In this document: piece after piece, positions 4,559-6,938 of the stretch
Layout of the letters: each line of letters starts with the position of its first letter
Numbering within the stretch: position 1 is the stretch's first letter
Assembly (NCBI GenBank): GCA_964348185.1
Contig: CAYGBW010000071.1
Location: 1-6,938 of the forward strand
Source of the DNA: CAYGBW01 sp964348185
Lineage (GTDB): Bacteria; Desulfobacterota; BSN033; WVXP01
Reading direction: 5' to 3'
DNA: 6,938 nt
Notes under the pieces: model-generated
Databases searched by the model: none
What the model was told of the DNA's origin: nothing
Seen by the model: the letters and a program-made list of their open reading frames with translations, nothing else
Position numbers and translations under genes: made by a program

Positions 4559-6938
4559 TCACAGCCCCTTCTCCACCAGCTTCCGATGTCCCAGTTCCAC
4601 CAGCATTCGCACGGTGGCTAACAGGGTTTCTCCAGTCTCGATAGAAGGGGGAGACGGCATCTTTTCTCCCGTGGGAGGTTCGGTCAACTCTCGGACACGA
4701 GCCAGACGCAGGGTCAGGTCGTCTGGCAGGTGATCGTTGACCACCAGTTCGGACTGGATGAGACGAGGCGGGGGAAGGTCGGGCGCCGGATCATAATCCG
4801 CGTATAAAGCCAGCAGGGAGGAGAGCCCCCAACCGAGGGCTTCGCGAATAGGACGCAGCATCTCCTCCGGAAATCCCCCGTTGAGGACCACCTCGGCCAA
4901 GGCCAGCCGTTTGTCGGCCCATGCGAGTCCCTCTCGGGCCTTTTTGCACCGCTCTTTGAGAAGTTCAGCTACACCCGGGCCCCCTAGTGATGGCAAGGCC
5001 GAAGCCCGATAGGCCTCCTCCCCAGAGGTTGAAGAGACAGCCGGCAGCAAGGCTGAAAGAGCACGGTAGCCTTCCTGTTCCATCAAATGAAGCGGGGGAA
5101 CTTCCGGAGAGAAGTGCTCGGTCACCGCCGATTCGATCGCTGGGCGAAGTTCCCCCGGCGCTCTGTCCACCACCACCAGAATGCCTTCGTCTCTGGGTGC
5201 CTTGCGGACCAAGAGAATCCGACCGGGCAGGCGGGCCAGAAGCAGATCGGCCAGGCCTTTGAGAGTCGGCCGAGGCGATACCTCCACAACTTCGGGAGCG
5301 GTCGGCTCCAATTCCAGCTCCACCTCCACAGGCTTTTTCAGAAGATCGTCAATCTGTCTCAGCAATGACTGACCGGTGTCCTCGAATCTGATTGCGTCCG
5401 GGCCTTCCTCATCGCCAAAAACCCCTGCAAAGACGTTGCGCTTGGCAGCCAGCGTGTCGAGCATCCGTTCCTCTATCGTGTCTTTGGCCACCAGGTTGAT
5501 CACTTGCACCGACTGCTTCTGTCCATATCGGTGCGCGCGGCCAACACGCTGCTCAAGCACGGCCGGGTTCCAGGGTAAGTCAAGATTGATGACCAGGCTG
5601 GCCGCTTGCAAATTGAGCCCCAACCCCCCGGCGTCAGTGGAGAGGAAGACACGACAGTCAGGATCGTCGAAAAATCGCTCGATCAATGCGCCCCGCTTCG
5701 CCGAAGGCACGGCGCCCGTAAGTTTAACGTAGCCCAGGTGCAGTCGCCGGATCACGGGTTCGGTCAAGGTTAACATCTCCGCCCATTGACTAAAGATGAC
5801 GGCCTTGTGTCCATTGCTGGCGATCTCGTCGGTGAGAATCTGGCTCAACTCTCGCAGCTTGGGAGCGGTTTTCTCACGCTCTCGAGGGGGAATCTCCTTA
5901 TCGTGCAGCGCGAGTGCGTCGCATATGATGCGCATCTTGATCAGGCACATCAACAGGATGTCTCGCTCTTTTGGTGTAAGCGGCCGGCGTCTAGCCTGAG
6001 CCAGCAACCGTCCCACGGTTTCTTTGAATTCGTTGTAGGCTTTCCATTGCGAGGTGGTCATCTCGACAAAGAAATTGTTGTCCACACGTTCGGGCAAGTC
6101 TTTCAGCACGTCCTTGCGGATGCGACGCACAGTATAGGGCGCCACCGTGGAACGCAGCTCGTCGAGATTCTTGTAGCCCAGAACTTTGTACGTGCCGCTC
6201 GGACGCTTCTCCAGTTGGAAGAAACGATCGTTGAAGTGCCACAGGGGACCAAGGATCCGAGGATCGAGGAATTGGAAAATACTGTAGAGTTCATCAATAC
6301 GGTTTTCGAGGGGGGTACCGGTAAGGACGAAGGCGTAACGACTGCGGAGCTGTTTCACGACTGTGGCGGTCTTTGTGCGCCAGTTCTTGATACGCTGAGC
6401 CTCGTCGAGGATGATGAGGTCGGGGTGGAGGCGCTCGAGATCCTCCAGGTCCCGCCGGACAATTTCGTAGTTGATGATTTTGAAAAACGCTGGCTCACGG
6501 TAAAGTTGGCGTCGCGCCGTGATATTTCCCTCAACCACCCGAACCGGGAGGGAGGTGAAGCGTTGGATCTCTCGAGTCCACTGATGTTTGAGCGAGGCCG
6601 GGCAAATGACCAGCACGGATCGGATGTCCCGCAGTTCCTTGAGCAGAGCTGAGGCGGCGATCGCCTGAACCGTCTTGCCAAGACCCATGTCGTCGGCCAA
6701 CATCGACCGGCGACCAAAGGCCAAGTGTAAGGCGCCCTTTTTTTGGAACGGATATAGCTGAGTGGAGAGCAACAAGTCGAAGGAGCGGTTTCCGCATTCA
6801 ACCTGCTGGAGGAACCACGCTTTTTGTTGCTGGATTGCCTCATGATCTTGCAGTAATTCGAGGTGCTCGCGAACGCCTTCATCTACGCGCACCAGAAATC
6901 GGTCCGCCGTGGGCAGGTCTTCGAGAGCCAGGAACAGG
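4559..6938 (-). CDS. SNF2/Swi2-family helicase-like ATPase, N-terminus outside the window
   Basis: An ATP-driven double-stranded DNA translocase of the SNF2 family. Counting from a GTG at 6892: ADDMGLGKTVQAIA (66-79, Walker A), VLVICPASLKHQW (93-105), DEAQ (163-166, Walker B), LTGTPLENRIDELYSIF (190-206), KAVIFSQW (363-370), FLSTDAGGLGLNLQ (416-429) and LEQRVGRAHRYGQ (446-458, arginine fingers). The frame stays open for 15 more codons from the GTG to the edge with protein-like text, so the gene most likely begins outside the window and 6892 is not its start. After the motor, residues 545-612 resemble a degenerate nucleotidyltransferase and 644-777 a HEPN-type helical bundle lacking the RNase R-x4-6-H motif; both calls are inference. 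Its role (repair, transcription recycling or defence) cannot be decided here. It ends with TGA about 220 bases before the consensus promoter. Confidence 0.93.
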   Translation of the reverse strand, partial: LFLALEDLPTADRFLVRVDEGVREHLELLQDHEAIQQQKAWFLQQVECGNRSFDLLLSTQLYPFQKKGALHLAFGRRSMLADDMGLGKTVQAIAASALLKELRDIRSVLVICPASLKHQWTREIQRFTSLPVRVVEGNITARRQLYREPAFFKIINYEIVRRDLEDLERLHPDLIILDEAQRIKNWRTKTATVVKQLRSRYAFVLTGTPLENRIDELYSIFQFLDPRILGPLWHFNDRFFQLEKRPSGTYKVLGYKNLDELRSTVAPYTVRRIRKDVLKDLPERVDNNFFVEMTTSQWKAYNEFKETVGRLLAQARRRPLTPKERDILLMCLIKMRIICDALALHDKEIPPREREKTAPKLRELSQILTDEIASNGHKAVIFSQWAEMLTLTEPVIRRLHLGYVKLTGAVPSAKRGALIERFFDDPDCRVFLSTDAGGLGLNLQAASLVINLDLPWNPAVLEQRVGRAHRYGQKQSVQVINLVAKDTIEERMLDTLAAKRNVFAGVFGDEEGPDAIRFEDTGQSLLRQIDDLLKKPVEVELELEPTAPEVVEVSPRPTLKGLADLLLARLPGRILLVRKAPRDEGILVVVDRAPGELRPAIESAVTEHFSPEVPPLHLMEQEGYRALSALLPAVSSTSGEEAYRASALPSLGGPGVAELLKERCKKAREGLAWADKRLALAEVVLNGGFPEEMLRPIREALGWGLSSLLALYADYDPAPDLPPPRLIQSELVVNDHLPDDLTLRLARVRELTEPPTGEKMPSPPSIETGETLLATVRMLVELGHRKLVEKGL

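Noticed and set aside
4535..4560. Hairpin GACAG/CTGTC overlapping the SNF2 stop as a terminator
   Set aside because: The stem is only five pairs with a long loop and no T-run follows on the minus strand.
5786..6652. A 288-codon open frame on the plus strand
   Set aside because: It lies fully antisense to the conserved SNF2 motor motifs and its translation has no recognisable domain; long antisense frames are common opposite GC-rich genes.
1..6938. tRNA, rRNA, CRISPR array or insertion sequence
   Set aside because: No cloverleaf, rRNA-like text, regularly spaced repeats or transposase was seen on either strand.

Overview
This window is bacterial: dense, one-directional coding with ATGA stop/start overlaps, Shine-Dalgarno sites and a sigma70-type promoter. 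All supported genes read on the minus strand, so they run from high to low coordinates. The phylum cannot be fixed from the sequence. By eye the SNF2 gene is richer in GC (about 60% in sampled lines) than the genes after it (about 53%), so the two blocks may differ in history.

Layout in transcription order. (1) 6938-4559 is a SNF2/Swi2-family ATPase cut by the window edge. Its C-terminal extension looks to me like a decayed nucleotidyltransferase followed by a HEPN-type helical domain. (2) 4558-4229 is a spacer without a gene. It holds a 13-bp perfect inverted repeat with arms 120 bp apart, a bulged hairpin, and a promoter with consensus -35 (TTGACA) and -10 (TATAAT) hexamers separated by 17 bp. 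(3) From that promoter runs a compact four-gene unit: a DUF885-family putative zinc peptidase (4228-2612), an 80-residue small protein (2546-2304), a circularly permuted type-2 ATP-grasp protein (2290-890) and a class I SAM-dependent methyltransferase (893-117). (4) The last 116 bases have no clear terminator. A short frame runs off the edge and may be the start of another gene.

The most unusual point is the 80-residue gene. It aligns without gaps over its whole length with the first 80 residues of the ATP-grasp protein directly after it (33 of 80 identical by hand count), then stops where the pre-ATP-grasp domain of the larger protein begins. Its stop codon abuts the Shine-Dalgarno site of the ATP-grasp gene. 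Its last codons lie in a 12-bp sequence that also surrounds its own start codon. It is either a stand-alone copy of a family-specific N-terminal module or the remnant of a tandem duplication.

How the genes may work together is inference. An ATP-dependent ligase fold, a methyltransferase and a peptidase-like hydrolase under one strong promoter suggest a small pathway that builds or modifies an amide- or peptide-linked molecule. No substrate can be read from the sequence. The SNF2 gene is separated by the promoter region and is probably not part of that pathway.
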